From Candidatus Gastranaerophilales bacterium (GTDB lineage: Bacteria > Cyanobacteriota > Vampirovibrionia > Gastranaerophilales > Gastranaerophilaceae), in NCBI GenBank assembly GCA_910587375.1, contig CAJULR010000015.1:3096-67095 (forward strand): a stretch of 64,000 bases of DNA, in the 5' to 3' direction. This document shows positions 1-8,453 of this stretch, in pieces. A program made the translations under genes and the position numbers. The notes under the pieces are model-generated. The model worked only from the letters and a program-made list of their open reading frames with translations. It searched no databases and was not told where the DNA came from. The stretch's first letter is position 1. Every line of letters begins with the position of its first letter.

Positions 1-630
1 ATAAATTTGTTTGTCTATACTCATTTTTGAAACACCGGGATGAAGCGCAATAAAACCGCCTTCTGAAGCTTCTCCTTGAATGTTTCCTTGCCCGCTTTGA
101 AGTTCATGGGGTAAAATAAAATTCCCGTCTGCCTTCAGGTGCGGCACAGAAATTTCATCCAAAATATTATCATCAAGATACGGCAAAATTAAATCATGGT
201 ACATTGAGCCTGCATACTGATTTTCATCTAATTCAACACCGTCTGTTAAAAGAAATGCAGTCTTTGAAAAATATCCGCTTCGTCTTTTAATTCCTGTTAA
301 ATATAAAATTATTGCAACAAGAGGCGATTTCCCGGACGATATTACAACATCAAATTTCCCTTTGCGCGCACGCTGAATAAGCCCTAAAACATTAAAATAT
401 TTTTTAAGCCCGCTTGCTTTAATATCAACTTCAATAATTTCATCAATTAAAGATGTGAGCTGTTTTACGCCTTTGGCACGGCTTTCAAGGCATAATGTAA
501 TTTTACAGTTGGGGTATTTTTTCTTAAAATCTTCTATGCAAGGCAAAAAAAGAATTTCATCCCCAAGCCCGCCATAGTTTATAAAAAGAGCGTTTTTAAA
601 ATCTTCCGTGCCCTTAACATTTTCCACCAT
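1..630 (-). CDS. glycosyltransferase family 9 (LPS heptosyltransferase-like), partial
   Basis: Reading the minus strand from the ATG at 630 gives an uninterrupted frame to the left window edge (210 codons, C terminus outside). Residues 17-26 (INYGGLGDEI) match the N-terminal glycine-rich motif of GT-B family 9 enzymes such as WaaC/WaaF, which move ADP-heptose onto the LPS inner core at the cytoplasmic face of the inner membrane. The motif ALHPGVSK near residue 195 marks the start of the C-terminal ADP-sugar-binding half in this family. It is divergent from the MetE-like gene with 80 bp between starts. The family call is good; the exact acceptor and sugar cannot be read from half a protein. 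Confidence 0.8.
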   Translation of the reverse strand, partial: MVENVKGTEDFKNALFINYGGLGDEILFLPCIEDFKKKYPNCKITLCLESRAKGVKQLTSLIDEIIEVDIKASGLKKYFNVLGLIQRARKGKFDVVISSGKSPLVAIILYLTGIKRRSGYFSKTAFLLTDGVELDENQYAGSMYHDLILPYLDDNILDEISVPHLKADGNFILPHELQSGQGNIQGEASEGGFIALHPGVSKMSIDKQIY

Positions 631-710
631 AATTAAAACTCCATAAACTTTATACTCCATTTTACAACAAAACGCAATTTTATTGTAAAATAATATTTAT
701 GGAGAAAAGT

Positions 711-1868
711 ATGGAAATTTTTCAAGAAAATTCTAAACTTGGGGAGCAATTAAGCCTTTCATTCACAGGAATAGGCTCACTTCCCTTTAAAAATGAGGCT
801 GCGCCAAATGAAGCAATGGATTATGTTTTTGAATGCTGCCCGGATTTTCCATATTGGGCACAACTTCCACACTTTAAAAAAGAAGAAGATATGGCGCTTC
901 AATTCTCTGAAAACCTTTTGGGGCTAAAGTTTGACGAAAAAGAATGCAGATATTTTCTTGATGATACAGATGAAGATTTTTTCCTTGGCCTTGAAAACCT
1001 TTTTATAGATTATGAAGCAGTCACAAATTCAGCCAGTTTAAGCGATTGCGCCGACATCTTAGAAAAATATAAAATCTCAAAACCATATTCAAACACAATT
1101 AATATTTTCCTTGAAAAATTACGGGAGATTACCAAAAAGGCTCCAAATAACGTGCCAAACTTTACAAAAGGCTCAATCACAGGCCCGTTTACATTTTCCA
1201 CAAGCTTTTCAGACATTGAAGGAAAATCTGCATATTATAATGAAACTTTAAGGGAAGTTATCGTAAAAACATTATCATTAAAGGCCCTATGGCAGGTTAA
1301 AGAATTTAAGAAGGCGTCGCCTGAAAGCACCCCTGTCATTTTTATGGACGAACCAAGCATTTCGCAGGTTGGAAGCTGCGCTTTTGTGACCGTAAAAAAA
1401 GATGATGTTGTTCAAATGTTAAAAACAATATCTGATGACATTAAAAAATTCGGCGCCCTTTCAGGAATTCACTGCTGCGGAAAAACAGACTGGGACATTG
1501 CAATTGAAAGCGGTGTTAACATTATAAATTTTGACGCATATTTTTATGCACAAAGTGTTGGCACATACGCAAAACGCCTGGAAGAATTTATTAAAAAGGG
1601 CGGGTTTTTATCCTTTGGAATAGTTCCAACCCTTGATAAAGAGGCGCTTTCAAGCCTTACGGCCGAAAAATTAAAAGAAAAATTTAAAGAGGCAATGAAC
1701 TGCCTTACAGGAAAAGGCGTCAATAAAGAACTTATTTTAAAACACTGTTTTATAACCCCAAGCTGTGGCTGCGGTTCTTTAGATATTAATTCTGCAAAAC
1801 GCGCTTTAAGCCTATGCTCGGAGCTTTCTTGCGCCTTAAAAAAAGAAAAGGAGGAAATGCCCTCGTGA
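711..1868 (+). CDS. MetE-core / UROD-superfamily methyltransferase
   Basis: A 385-residue protein of the cobalamin-independent methionine synthase (MetE C-terminal)/uroporphyrinogen decarboxylase fold. Seen: GIHCCGK places His254 and Cys256 where MetE has its first two zinc ligands, NFDAY puts Asp275 at the position of the third ligand (Glu in MetE), and PSCGCGSL supplies Cys352 as the fourth. The length fits a stand-alone catalytic half without the MetE N-terminal domain, as in 'core' methionine synthases that take the methyl group from a corrinoid or other donor. An in-frame ATG at 699 is unlikely because GGAG (701-704) then lies ideally 6 nt before the ATG at 711. The stop overlaps the CooC-like gene, and FolD follows, so a one-carbon methyl-transfer role is inferred. 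Substrate unknown. Confidence 0.7.
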   Translation: MEIFQENSKLGEQLSLSFTGIGSLPFKNEAAPNEAMDYVFECCPDFPYWAQLPHFKKEEDMALQFSENLLGLKFDEKECRYFLDDTDEDFFLGLENLFIDYEAVTNSASLSDCADILEKYKISKPYSNTINIFLEKLREITKKAPNNVPNFTKGSITGPFTFSTSFSDIEGKSAYYNETLREVIVKTLSLKALWQVKEFKKASPESTPVIFMDEPSISQVGSCAFVTVKKDDVVQMLKTISDDIKKFGALSGIHCCGKTDWDIAIESGVNIINFDAYFYAQSVGTYAKRLEEFIKKGGFLSFGIVPTLDKEALSSLTAEKLKEKFKEAMNCLTGKGVNKELILKHCFITPSCGCGSLDINSAKRALSLCSELSCALKKEKEEMPS

Positions 1869-2602
1869 CATCCACAATTGCAGTTATAGGAAAATCAGGA
1901 AGCGGGAAAACAACTGTCGTAAAAGCGCTTTATGAAGTAATAAAGGAATATTTCCCCGAAAAAAGCATTCTCCTTGTGGATAACGACCTCACGGCAGAGC
2001 TTGCGGCAAGGTTTGACCTCAGCAAATGTAACACAATTTATGGGATAAGAAGCGGCAAACACGAATACAACACAGGCATTCCAAAAAAAATGACAAAGCA
2101 GGAATACATTGAATGGGCGCTTGAAGACATCTTAACCGAAGTGGATGAAAACGCAGACATTATTGTTTCCCATATTGTAGCTTCAAAAGATTGCATTTGT
2201 CCAATTACAAAACAGATGATGGAAGCCGTTGCAAAATTAATCGACAGATATGATTTTGTGCTTTTTGACTGCGAATATGACCTAAAATACCTTGTACAGC
2301 TTGTAGACTACCCGATTGACACAACAATTTTGGTTTCAAAAGCAGACCTTGCTTCGCTTCACCTTGCTTCAATAATTTCCGATACAAATAAAAAATACGC
2401 AGCAGAAGGCCAATTCAGCGTTATTTTAAATAAAATCAAAGAAAAAACGGAATCTAAAGCGCTTGAAACCGCAAATTCCTTCTCTTTAAATACTTTGGGG
2501 CTTATAAAACAGTATGAAGATGAGCCAAATCAGGAAGAACTTAAAGAAATCATAAAAAATATGTACCCAAGGCTAAATTTGCCACAAAATACAAACATTT
2601 AA
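1865..2602 (+). CDS. CooC/MinD-like P-loop ATPase
   Basis: Residues 8-17 (IGKSGSGKTT) form a deviant Walker A with the signature lysine of the SIMIBI/MinD-CooC class; FVLFDCEYD and TTILVSKAD follow as Walker B-like and later segments. CooC proteins load nickel or support metalloenzyme and corrinoid-protein activation by ATP-driven dimerisation. The start chosen is GTG at 1865, which overlaps the upstream stop as GTGA and has GGAGG 10 nt upstream; an in-frame ATG at 1814 would add 17 basic residues in front of the P-loop and looks spurious. Overlap with the MetE-like gene implies translational coupling and a common task, perhaps reactivation of a methyl carrier. No CODH gene is in the window. 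Function beyond ATPase is inference. Confidence 0.7.
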   Translation: MTSTIAVIGKSGSGKTTVVKALYEVIKEYFPEKSILLVDNDLTAELAARFDLSKCNTIYGIRSGKHEYNTGIPKKMTKQEYIEWALEDILTEVDENADIIVSHIVASKDCICPITKQMMEAVAKLIDRYDFVLFDCEYDLKYLVQLVDYPIDTTILVSKADLASLHLASIISDTNKKYAAEGQFSVILNKIKEKTESKALETANSFSLNTLGLIKQYEDEPNQEELKEIIKNMYPRLNLPQNTNI

Positions 2603-2648
2603 ATTTTAAGGCAATAAAAAGCCCTAAAAACAATTCCTAAGGAGAAAA

Positions 2649-3500
2649 ATGGCAACAATAATTGACGGCAAAAAATGCGCCGAAAAAATTTTAGACGATA
2701 TAAAAAACAGGGTTTCAAACCTTACCCAAAAACCCGGCCTTAGCGTAATTTTGGTCGGATGTGACCCTGCAAGCAGTGTTTATGTGAAAAATAAGGAAAA
2801 AAAGGCGCTTGAAACTGGGTTTAATTCTTCTGTTTATAAATTGCCTGAAAATATAACAAAGGAAGAGCTTTTAGCCTTAATTGAGAAACTGAATAAAGAC
2901 GATACTGTTGATGGCATTTTGCTTCAGTTGCCTTTGCCAAAACATTTAAACCCTTCTGATTTTTTGGATAAAATTGACCCCAAAAAAGATGTGGACGGTT
3001 TTCACCCGGTTAATTCAGGCAAACTTTTAAACAATGAAAAACCTTATGCTATATCCTGTACACCAAAAGGAATTATAAGACTTTTAGAAAGCTACAATAT
3101 CCAAATTGAAGGGAAAAACGCTGTAGTAATAGGCCGCTCAAACATTGTAGGGAAGCCTGTTTCAATGCTTCTTTTAAATAAAAATGCAACCGTTACAATT
3201 GCACATTCAAAAACAAAAAATTTATCCGAAATCACAAAAAAAGCTGATATTATAATCTCTGCCACAGGCCGCGCAAATATGGTAACATCCGATATGGTAA
3301 AAGAAGGGGCAGCAGTAATTGACGTTGGAATTATAAGAGGAAACGACGGCAAATTAAAAGGAGATGTAGATTTTAACAGTGTAAAAGATGTTGCAGGGTT
3401 TATAACGCCAGTTCCTGGCGGCGTCGGGCCTATGACAATTGCAATGTTAATGGAAAACACGCTTGAACTTCATCTCCTAAATAAAGAAAACCAAAGGTAA
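2649..3500 (+). CDS. folD: FolD methylene-THF dehydrogenase/cyclohydrolase
   Basis: 283 residues, full length for the bifunctional enzyme that interconverts 5,10-methylene-, methenyl- and 10-formyl-tetrahydrofolate in the cytosol. Visible signatures: YVKNK with catalytic Lys49, DGILLQLPLP, DVDGFHPVN, the Rossmann stretch VVIGRSNIVGKPVSMLL, and the C-terminal PVPGGVGPMTIAML. AAGGAG precedes the ATG at a normal distance. It lies 46 bp after the CooC-like gene and 5 bp before alr, so the run looks like one transcription unit joining C1 units to the MetE-like methyltransferase and to the glycine-cleavage H protein nearby. Confidence 0.96.
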   Translation: MATIIDGKKCAEKILDDIKNRVSNLTQKPGLSVILVGCDPASSVYVKNKEKKALETGFNSSVYKLPENITKEELLALIEKLNKDDTVDGILLQLPLPKHLNPSDFLDKIDPKKDVDGFHPVNSGKLLNNEKPYAISCTPKGIIRLLESYNIQIEGKNAVVIGRSNIVGKPVSMLLLNKNATVTIAHSKTKNLSEITKKADIIISATGRANMVTSDMVKEGAAVIDVGIIRGNDGKLKGDVDFNSVKDVAGFITPVPGGVGPMTIAMLMENTLELHLLNKENQR

Positions 3501-3505
3501 ATAAA

Positions 3506-4663
3506 ATGTTAAACAGAACACTTCCGGCAAATAAATTAAGGGACGCCTGGGTTGAAATTAACCTTGGAAACCTTGAATACAACATAAATTCAATTAAGGC
3601 AAAAATAAAAGAAAACCTAAAAAAAGGTGAAGATATGCCAAAGTTTTTAGCCGTAATTAAAGCAGACGGCTATGGCCATGGAAGCGTTATGTGTGCCCCA
3701 ACCCTTGTAGCATGCGGCGTTGAAGCTTTTGGTGTTGCAAGCGTAGATGAGGGCTTAGAACTTCGACAGAATAAAATAACTTCACCAATTTTAGTTTTGG
3801 GCGCCGTTCCGATTTGGGCCTTTGAAAGCGCCGCAAAAAACGATATCACGGTTTCAATTTTTAACGAAGAACACCTTGAAGCTGCAAAAATTTTATACGA
3901 CAGAACAAAAATAAAAATTAAAGCCCATATAAAAATTGACACCGGGATGAACAGAATAGGAATTTCCCACAGAAAAGCAGCAGATTTTATAAAGAAGGTT
4001 CAAAAAACCGATTATATAGATTTAAAAGGTGTTTTCACCCACTTTGCAGACATTGAAAACCCAAAAGTTTTAACTTTTCAAAGAGAAAACTTTAAAAGAG
4101 TAATAGATTCAATTGATAGAAAAGGCCTTACTATCCACTGCCAAAACAGCCTTGGTACTTTCATTGACCCATGGCTTAAATGTGATATGATTCGGCTTGG
4201 AATAATTCTCTACGGCCTCACCCCTTTAACTTACGGCAAAAAATGCGATATAAACCTTCCAAAATTAAAACCTGTTATGGGCCTTAAAGGAAGGATTACA
4301 AACATTCACACCGTAAAAGAAGGGGAGGGAATCAGCTATGGGTATACATTTGTTGCCCAAAAAGATATAAAAATCGCGACAATTCCTATTGGATATGCTG
4401 ACGGCGTTTCAAGAAATTTATCAAACAGAATTTTTGCAAGCCTGAATGGCAAAATGATAAAGCAAGTGGGCAGAATTACAATGGATCAGATGATGTTTGA
4501 TATAAGCGATATTAATGCAAAAGAAGGGGATATTATAACCCTTCTTGGACATGACGAAAAAGATTACTATTCCGTTGATGAATGGGCAAAAATTTTAGAC
4601 ACGATAAACTATGAATTAACTTGCAGGCTAAAAGTACGCCTGCCAAGGATTTATGTAAGATAA
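3506..4663 (+). CDS. alr: alanine racemase
   Basis: 385 residues, PLP-dependent fold III enzyme making D-alanine for peptidoglycan. AVIKADGYGHG carries the Schiff-base Lys52; ISYGYTF holds the second catalytic base Tyr278; IDTGMNRIG and RITMDQ are further conserved family segments. Starts 5 bp after folD, so it is probably co-transcribed, although the functional link to folate metabolism is not obvious. Followed by a 165-bp gap with no clear terminator. Confidence 0.96.
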   Translation: MLNRTLPANKLRDAWVEINLGNLEYNINSIKAKIKENLKKGEDMPKFLAVIKADGYGHGSVMCAPTLVACGVEAFGVASVDEGLELRQNKITSPILVLGAVPIWAFESAAKNDITVSIFNEEHLEAAKILYDRTKIKIKAHIKIDTGMNRIGISHRKAADFIKKVQKTDYIDLKGVFTHFADIENPKVLTFQRENFKRVIDSIDRKGLTIHCQNSLGTFIDPWLKCDMIRLGIILYGLTPLTYGKKCDINLPKLKPVMGLKGRITNIHTVKEGEGISYGYTFVAQKDIKIATIPIGYADGVSRNLSNRIFASLNGKMIKQVGRITMDQMMFDISDINAKEGDIITLLGHDEKDYYSVDEWAKILDTINYELTCRLKVRLPRIYVR

Positions 4664-4828
4664 ACCTCATAAATTACATTGTTATTCATCTAAGATTTAA
4701 AATTGCTTAACACTTTTTAAAAAAACTATTGGCACAAGTGCATAAGTTATGATAAGAAATAAGTTGTGCAATGCTTTTAAAATTGCAAGAACCGTTTAAT
4801 TAAAAACCAAAAGGAAGAAAAAACGACC

Positions 4829-5227
4829 ATGAGCATATCGCAACCAACTCCGCCTGAAGGAATTCTCTGCTCTAAAACCCACGAATGGGCGCTTGAATCC
4901 GATAATGTTATTACAATCGGTTTAACAGATTATGCCATAGAAGAACTTGGCGACATTGTTTTTGTTGAATTACCGGAAGTTGATTCCGAGTTTGCAAAAA
5001 ATGAAGTTTTTGCAACAATCGAATCTGTTAAGGCAGCAACTGAAATTTACATGCCTGTTGGCGGAAGAATTGTTGAAATCAACGAAGAACTTTTAAACTC
5101 GCCCGAGCTTATGAATGAAGATGTCTGGGAAAAAGGCTGGCTTGTAAAAATTGAAAGCGATACATTTCAGGAAGATTCTCTGGGCCTTCTTGAATATGAA
5201 GATTACAAAGACGAAGTTACGCCATAG
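4829..5227 (+). CDS. gcvH: glycine cleavage system H protein
   Basis: 132 residues, the usual length. It is the lipoyl shuttle protein of the glycine cleavage system, carrying the aminomethyl group between P, T and L proteins. The lipoylation motif ATIESVKAATE puts the modified lysine at residue 68; the N-terminal HEWA and ITIGLTDYAIEELGDIVFVELPE are typical. gcvP and gcvT are not in the window, so H is either expressed apart from them or is a lipoate carrier for other uses. A GGAAG precedes the ATG by about 12 nt. No glycine-riboswitch-like leader is visible in the 165 bp upstream. Confidence 0.95.
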   Translation: MSISQPTPPEGILCSKTHEWALESDNVITIGLTDYAIEELGDIVFVELPEVDSEFAKNEVFATIESVKAATEIYMPVGGRIVEINEELLNSPELMNEDVWEKGWLVKIESDTFQEDSLGLLEYEDYKDEVTP

Positions 5228-5379
5228 CTTGCCTTTTCAAACTTTTTATTAAGTTATGTAACAAGAAATATACAAAATATATACAAAATAGTCAATTTTT
5301 TAATACAAAAAAACTTTATATAAGTACGAAAGCTAAATTAAAAACAATTAAATTAGAGAATAAATGGAGGAATTAACCA

Positions 5380-5568
5380 ATGGCAAGAGTACTTATTTCA
5401 ATGCCCGAAAAGTTTTTAGATGAGATTGACCAAGTTGCGGATACTGAAAATCGTTCACGCTCTGAACTTATTCGTGAAGCTTTAAGAACATATATCCACA
5501 GAACAAAAGTTCGCGAAAACACATTCGCACAGAAAAACGCTTCAATCTTAGAGGCATTATTGGATTAA
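5380..5568 (+). CDS. ribbon-helix-helix (CopG family) regulator
   Basis: 62 residues forming one RHH_1 domain: strand ARVLISMPEKFLDEIDQVA, helix 2 NRSRSELIREALRTYI, then a short charged tail. Proteins of this kind bind DNA as dimers through the N-terminal beta ribbon and often repress their own promoter or act as antitoxins. Strong GGAGG 9 nt before the ATG. No toxin partner is adjacent (the next gene is 285 bp away and on its own), so it is more likely a stand-alone regulator. Upstream A/T-rich DNA (5263-5300) contains two near-identical ATATACAAAAT units that could be its operator. Confidence 0.85.
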   Translation: MARVLISMPEKFLDEIDQVADTENRSRSELIREALRTYIHRTKVRENTFAQKNASILEALLD

Positions 5569-5621
5569 CAAAGTACCAAACCAAAAACCTCAAAAAGCCA
5601 CATATATTAAAAAGTTTACAC

Positions 5622-5657
5622 AAAAAGCACCTCTTTTTAAAGATGTGCTTTTTATTT
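5622..5657 (+). terminator. rho-independent terminator after the RHH gene
   Basis: Arms AAAAAGCAC (5622-5630) and GTGCTTTTT (5645-5653), with an inner TCTTT/AAAGA continuation, followed by TATTTT. It closes the short RHH transcript. Confidence 0.75.
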
Positions 5658-5853
5658 TGCAAAAAAGGTGTATTACCCTGAAAAAACGGGTTTTTAAAGA
5701 CCAACACACGATTAATTGTAAAAGAAACGTTTATTCAACAAATAAATTACTTCATATTTCTTTGCATATTTTTAACAATTAGGCAATAAAAGCTGTTTCT
5801 GTGTTTTAATTAATATGTATTGTGTAATCAGTTTTTGTGTGTATAGGTAGTTA

Positions 5854-7854
5854 ATGAAAATAGGCTCCACAAACAGCTTTAATTTTTCTCCAGCCTTCGG
5901 GGACGCCCTGTCTTCAAAGCAAGAAAAGGAGTATAAAAAGCTTCTTGAAGAAATAAGACAAGAGCAAGGCTATGACAATGGAGCCAATATTGTAAAATTT
6001 TATATACCTTCCTTGCCTTCAGGCAAATTTGATGACGCAGGTATCGGCAAAGTTAACTCTAAACAGGCAGAACGCGCTTATGAACTTGCAAACATATATT
6101 ATAACGCCTCCGGTATTAAACTTATGCCAATGGGACAGTTAACAGACAAAGGCGTATATACAAATGACCATTACGTAGGTGCATATAACAGAAGTGCTCT
6201 TTCTGTGGGCGAAGACGCGATAAATATTTCTCTTCTTGCAACAGAACAATATGGAAATATCCTCTCTAAAAAAGACGCCGCAGGTGTTGTTCTTCAACAC
6301 ACTTCAAAACATGAAGACAGAAGCATTATAGATTATGAAACAACCCTTGGCTGGCAAAATCAGGAAAATTATCCTATTAATGAAGTTTTAAGAACGGCAT
6401 ATGAAAACTTTAAAAACCCAGAAAATCAAAACCTGCAACTTCAAGCCCTGAGGGAAGAATTTGAAGCTTTTAAAAACCAAAAAGAACCTGTGGATTATGA
6501 TGATATTTACACAAGACTTGCTTTGTATCCGTTTTTAAAAGACCCGGGCACCGCAAAAGTGGAATTTTTCAGAGGCTTTGATTCAAACCCTGAAATCAGG
6601 GCACAAAAAATGCCTGAATATAACAGACTAAAAGAGCAGCATAAAGACGCCATTGATTTTTATAAGTTTAAACAATTTCTTGGCCACAAAGCAATAGCAG
6701 ATGGCAAAGAAATTATAAACAGCAAAGGAATGGACGCATACGGAGATTGTATTATAGGCTTCTCTTGGCCTGAAAAACAGGTTTTCATTGACGCATTTTT
6801 AGAAGACGCAGAATCAGGCTGGGGTCTTCCTGCACTAAACTTCTACGATTTAATCGAAAAAAATGACAGCCCTGCGCATAAGCTTCTAAAAACTAAAGTG
6901 TCACATTATCTTTTAAACTATGACGGCATAAGGTTTGATGTGGGCTGGCAATATATGAACCCTTGCCTTATCTATAATAACGGAAGCACATACAAACATC
7001 TTGACGCCGGAAACAAAATTACCGATTTTATTGAACAAACCGCAAGGGAAATCAAGGGCGATAATTTTAATCAGAAAAAATTAATGTATGAATGTGACGC
7101 AAACTATAATGATTTTCCAATACAAGACTGGAATACAAAACAAAAAATTAAACATTTAAAAGGCCTTGTAATCCTTACAACAGAAGAAGAACACGACAAA
7201 AACATAAACGGACAAACGGGCTGGGCACATACAGCATATTTAAGAGAAAACCTCGGGCTTCACGATGATGATGTCATTGTTGGCACAAACAATCACGATA
7301 AGGAAGGCGTTTTGAACTGCGCCAAAAACAGAGGAAAATCAAACGAACATGTTGACGCTCTTATGCGCGTATTCAGGCTAAGACCGCAGGATGGAAAATC
7401 AAACGGCTGGAGGCTTTTAAAAGATGATGATAACCTTTTAAGCCACATTCAAAAATATTGCCGCGCAAGGTTTGCAGAAGTTACAACGATGAAAAATACA
7501 TTCATCCAATTCTTTGATATGATTGGCCGAAGCGAAAAAACAGATTATCACACAGGCGGCGTAGGCGAAAACAGCCACGTAGATTACAAACACAGACTTG
7601 AACGAAACTACGAAGAAAATTTCCACAGGGCCTTACAGGATGGCGTTGGTTACAACGCAGCCGATGTTCACAAATTCCGTATGGAAAGCGACGGCACAAA
7701 AGAAAGACGCCCGGATTTATACGAAAGAGCTTCAAAATACGCTGCATACCTGCAGCATAAAGGCAATATCTACACAAGAGAAGAAGCGGACAATTCAAAC
7801 AGGGCAAATCTATCCATCGACGATATGACCCTTGAAGAAATTCAGAAGATGTAA
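5854..7854 (+). CDS. divergent GH77-like (4-alpha-glucanotransferase/amylase superfamily) protein
   Basis: 666 residues without signal peptide. The middle and C-terminal parts follow the order of motifs of MalQ-type GH77 barrels: SGWGLPALNFYDL, then YDGIRFDVGW (Asp362 at the nucleophile position), LMYECDAN (Glu413, acid/base position), GTNNHD (Asp482, transition-state stabiliser) and a C-terminal HVDYKHRLERNYEENFHRAL resembling the GH77 WRWRL region. Spacing fits clan GH-H, but overall identity to textbook MalQ looks low. The first 15 residues contain NFSPAFG, a short motif also seen at the start of other proteins in this window. It stands alone between a terminator and a convergent gene, so the substrate (glycogen, maltodextrin) is inferred from family only. 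Confidence 0.6.
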   Translation: MKIGSTNSFNFSPAFGDALSSKQEKEYKKLLEEIRQEQGYDNGANIVKFYIPSLPSGKFDDAGIGKVNSKQAERAYELANIYYNASGIKLMPMGQLTDKGVYTNDHYVGAYNRSALSVGEDAINISLLATEQYGNILSKKDAAGVVLQHTSKHEDRSIIDYETTLGWQNQENYPINEVLRTAYENFKNPENQNLQLQALREEFEAFKNQKEPVDYDDIYTRLALYPFLKDPGTAKVEFFRGFDSNPEIRAQKMPEYNRLKEQHKDAIDFYKFKQFLGHKAIADGKEIINSKGMDAYGDCIIGFSWPEKQVFIDAFLEDAESGWGLPALNFYDLIEKNDSPAHKLLKTKVSHYLLNYDGIRFDVGWQYMNPCLIYNNGSTYKHLDAGNKITDFIEQTAREIKGDNFNQKKLMYECDANYNDFPIQDWNTKQKIKHLKGLVILTTEEEHDKNINGQTGWAHTAYLRENLGLHDDDVIVGTNNHDKEGVLNCAKNRGKSNEHVDALMRVFRLRPQDGKSNGWRLLKDDDNLLSHIQKYCRARFAEVTTMKNTFIQFFDMIGRSEKTDYHTGGVGENSHVDYKHRLERNYEENFHRALQDGVGYNAADVHKFRMESDGTKERRPDLYERASKYAAYLQHKGNIYTREEADNSNRANLSIDDMTLEEIQKM

Positions 7855-7907
7855 TTTTTCCTAAAAACCCTTGAATTTGAAGGACTCTAAAATCTTACAT
7901 CCTAAAA

Positions 7908-8129
7908 TCAATACTGTTCTGCGTCGGTCTTTTCGAGCTTAATTGTATATCCTAAAATTTTATATATTAAAAGCATTTCTTTATAGCGGATTGTTTCGTT
8001 TAAAATCATTTGCGATAGTTTTTTGTTGGTATATTTTCTGCCGGAAACTCTCGTCATTTCTTCTGCAAGACGAACATAATTCCAGCCGTTGCTTTGAACT
8101 AAACCCTTAATTGCATCTTTTATACTCAT
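7908..8129 (-). CDS. small HTH-like protein
   Basis: 73 residues: two or three helices with the spacing WNYVRLAEEM ... TNKKLSQMI ... EMLLIYKILGY, which resembles compact phage-repressor or DUF6471-type helix-turn-helix proteins; I cannot name a family with certainty. Divergent from the 62-residue gene at 8220 across a 90-bp A/T-rich promoter region. The same arrangement (small HTH gene divergent from a paralogue of the 8220 gene) recurs at 40181-40668, which supports a regulator role. Confidence 0.5.
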   Translation of the reverse strand: MSIKDAIKGLVQSNGWNYVRLAEEMTRVSGRKYTNKKLSQMILNETIRYKEMLLIYKILGYTIKLEKTDAEQY

Positions 8130-8138
8130 ACAGCAATA

Positions 8139-8167
8139 TTGACATATTATTTCGCATATTATATTAT
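8139..8167 (+). promoter_or_regulatory. sigma70-type promoter
   Basis: Perfect TTGACA (8139-8144), 17-bp spacer, TATTAT (8162-8167). It would start transcription near 8174, about 46 nt before the ATG of the 62-residue gene. Confidence 0.65.
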
Positions 8168-8219
8168 ATTTCTTATTATTTAAGATTATTCTTTTATATT
8201 AAGAAAAAAGAAATGTTTT

Positions 8220-8408
8220 ATGGAAGTAAGTTATAAAAATTTAAAAGAAACAGTGCAAGATATCTATAGTATTTCATTAATACTTTATGAATTCAGCAAA
8301 AATAATATTGATATGGAAGAAACAGCATGTTTGCATACAGGGATAAAAATATTACACCAAAAAATTAACGAACTAAATTTTGAAATTTTAAAAACAGATA
8401 GTGAATGA
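8220..8408 (+). CDS. small helical protein, paralogue of 40181-40375
   Basis: 62 residues, predicted mostly helical, no signal or membrane segment. It aligns along nearly its whole length with the product of 40181-40375: YKNLKETVQDIYSISLILYEF versus YKLLCTLAEDIYNISSVLCEF, and KILHQKINELNFE versus KILHKKADEMNFE. No known family recognised. In both places the gene is divergent from a small HTH gene and its stop overlaps an ATG as ATGA. At 40 kb this opens a 35-residue membrane peptide, but here only eight codons (8405-8431) before the repeat at 8436. Role unknown. Confidence 0.6.
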   Translation: MEVSYKNLKETVQDIYSISLILYEFSKNNIDMEETACLHTGIKILHQKINELNFEILKTDSE

Positions 8409-8435
8409 AATTGCAGCCAAAAAAATATTAAAATA

Positions 8436-8450
8436 AGTAAAATTACTCAA
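8436..8450. repeat. 15-bp direct repeat, copy 1
   Basis: AGTAAAATTACTCAA, itself containing the palindrome AGTAA-AA-TTACT. An identical copy at 9493-9507 brackets the two minus-strand genes between them. Confidence 0.7.
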
Positions 8451-8453
8451 GGT

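Noticed and set aside
630..711. Cobalamin or SAM riboswitch ahead of the MetE-like gene
   Set aside because: Only about 80 bp between divergent starts, too short for a B12 riboswitch and without its conserved boxes.
4683..4828. Glycine riboswitch before gcvH
   Set aside because: No tandem aptamer-like structure; only A/T-rich sequence with a TATGAT that lacks a well-spaced -35.
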